NCBI GenBank assembly: GCA_017849395.1
Contig: JAFIHO010000294.1
Location: 1 to 6,827, forward strand
Reading direction: 5' to 3'
Source of the DNA: Hyphomicrobiales bacterium
GTDB taxonomy: Bacteria; Pseudomonadota; Alphaproteobacteria; Micropepsales; Micropepsaceae
Length of the DNA: 6,827 bases
The notes under the pieces are model-generated. The model ran no database searches, was not told where the DNA came from, and worked only from the letters and a program-made list of their open reading frames with translations. Of this stretch, positions 6,765 through 6,827 are shown one piece after another; position 1 is the first letter of the stretch, and every line of letters begins with the position of its first letter. The position numbers and the translations under genes are program-made.

Positions 6765-6827
6765 ATGGCAGTACAGCCGACAAAGGATCGTCTCCCTTTC
6801 TTCCAGTTCCATCCCGAGCGCAACCGG
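6765..6827 (+). CDS. 5' end of an unidentified plus-strand gene (partial)
   Basis: A frame begins at the ATG at 6765-6767 and stays open for 21 codons to the window edge; the product starts MAVQPTKDRLPFFQFHPE. The nearest upstream in-frame stop is TGA at 6705-6707. There is no strong ribosome binding site; GGGGCGAA lies about 7 bases before the ATG. The divergent arrangement with bchI across a PpsR-like operator suggests another photosynthesis gene, but the 21 residues match no family I can name. In Rhodobacter crtA neighbours bchI in the same orientation, whereas this frame points the other way. With so little sequence it could also be spurious. Confidence 0.45.
   Translation, partial: MAVQPTKDRLPFFQFHPERNR

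Noticed and set aside
6510..6812. 100-codon minus-strand frame across the control region
   Set aside because: It covers the start of bchI in another frame and the operator region. The product is Cys/Arg/His-rich with no family features, and it would run through the bchI promoter.
1..6827. CRISPR arrays, tRNA or rRNA genes, insertion sequences, phage genes
   Set aside because: No regularly spaced repeats, no transposase-like product, no cloverleaf-like sequence and no rRNA-like block were seen; the window is filled by photosynthesis genes.

Overview
This window is part of a photosynthesis gene cluster from a GC-rich alphaproteobacterium, either a purple non-sulfur or an aerobic anoxygenic phototroph. 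The evidence is the set of bacteriochlorophyll genes (bchI, bchD, bchO), carotenoid genes (crtI, crtB, 3' end of crtC) and a PpsR/CrtJ-type operator. I cannot place it to genus from the sequence alone.

Layout from left to right. Positions 1-261 (+) hold the last 86 codons of crtC (carotenoid 1,2-hydratase). A short gene of 51 codons (229-384, -) encodes a one-pass membrane miniprotein; it overlaps the crtC end tail-to-tail. On the minus strand, reading from right to left, lies a tightly packed run: bchI (6619-5597), bchD (5600-3816), bchO (3808-2936), crtI (2939-1428), crtB (1444-410), then the miniprotein gene. Junctions are a 4-base ATGA overlap (bchI/bchD), a 7-base gap (bchD/bchO), a 4-base ATGA overlap (bchO/crtI), a 17-base overlap (crtI/crtB) and a 25-base gap (crtB/miniprotein). 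All six could be read from one transcript starting in the region right of bchI.

Positions 6620-6764 are the only true intergenic region. It is locally AT-richer and carries a perfect TGT-N12-ACA operator, a degenerate second copy 26 bases away and a 12-base perfect palindrome between them. A plus-strand reading frame starts at 6765 and runs off the window after 21 codons; it is not identified.

Together the genes cover the first committed step of bacteriochlorophyll synthesis (Mg insertion into protoporphyrin IX by BchI-BchD, with BchO as accessory protein) and the first steps of carotenoid synthesis (CrtB makes phytoene, CrtI desaturates it). CrtC then hydrates the acyclic product towards spheroidene/spirilloxanthin-type carotenoids. 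The most notable points are the joining of bchIDO and crtIB in one apparent operon, the uncharacterised miniprotein at its end, and the composite operator region. Apart from the miniprotein and the partial plus-strand frame, all genes belong to well-known families.
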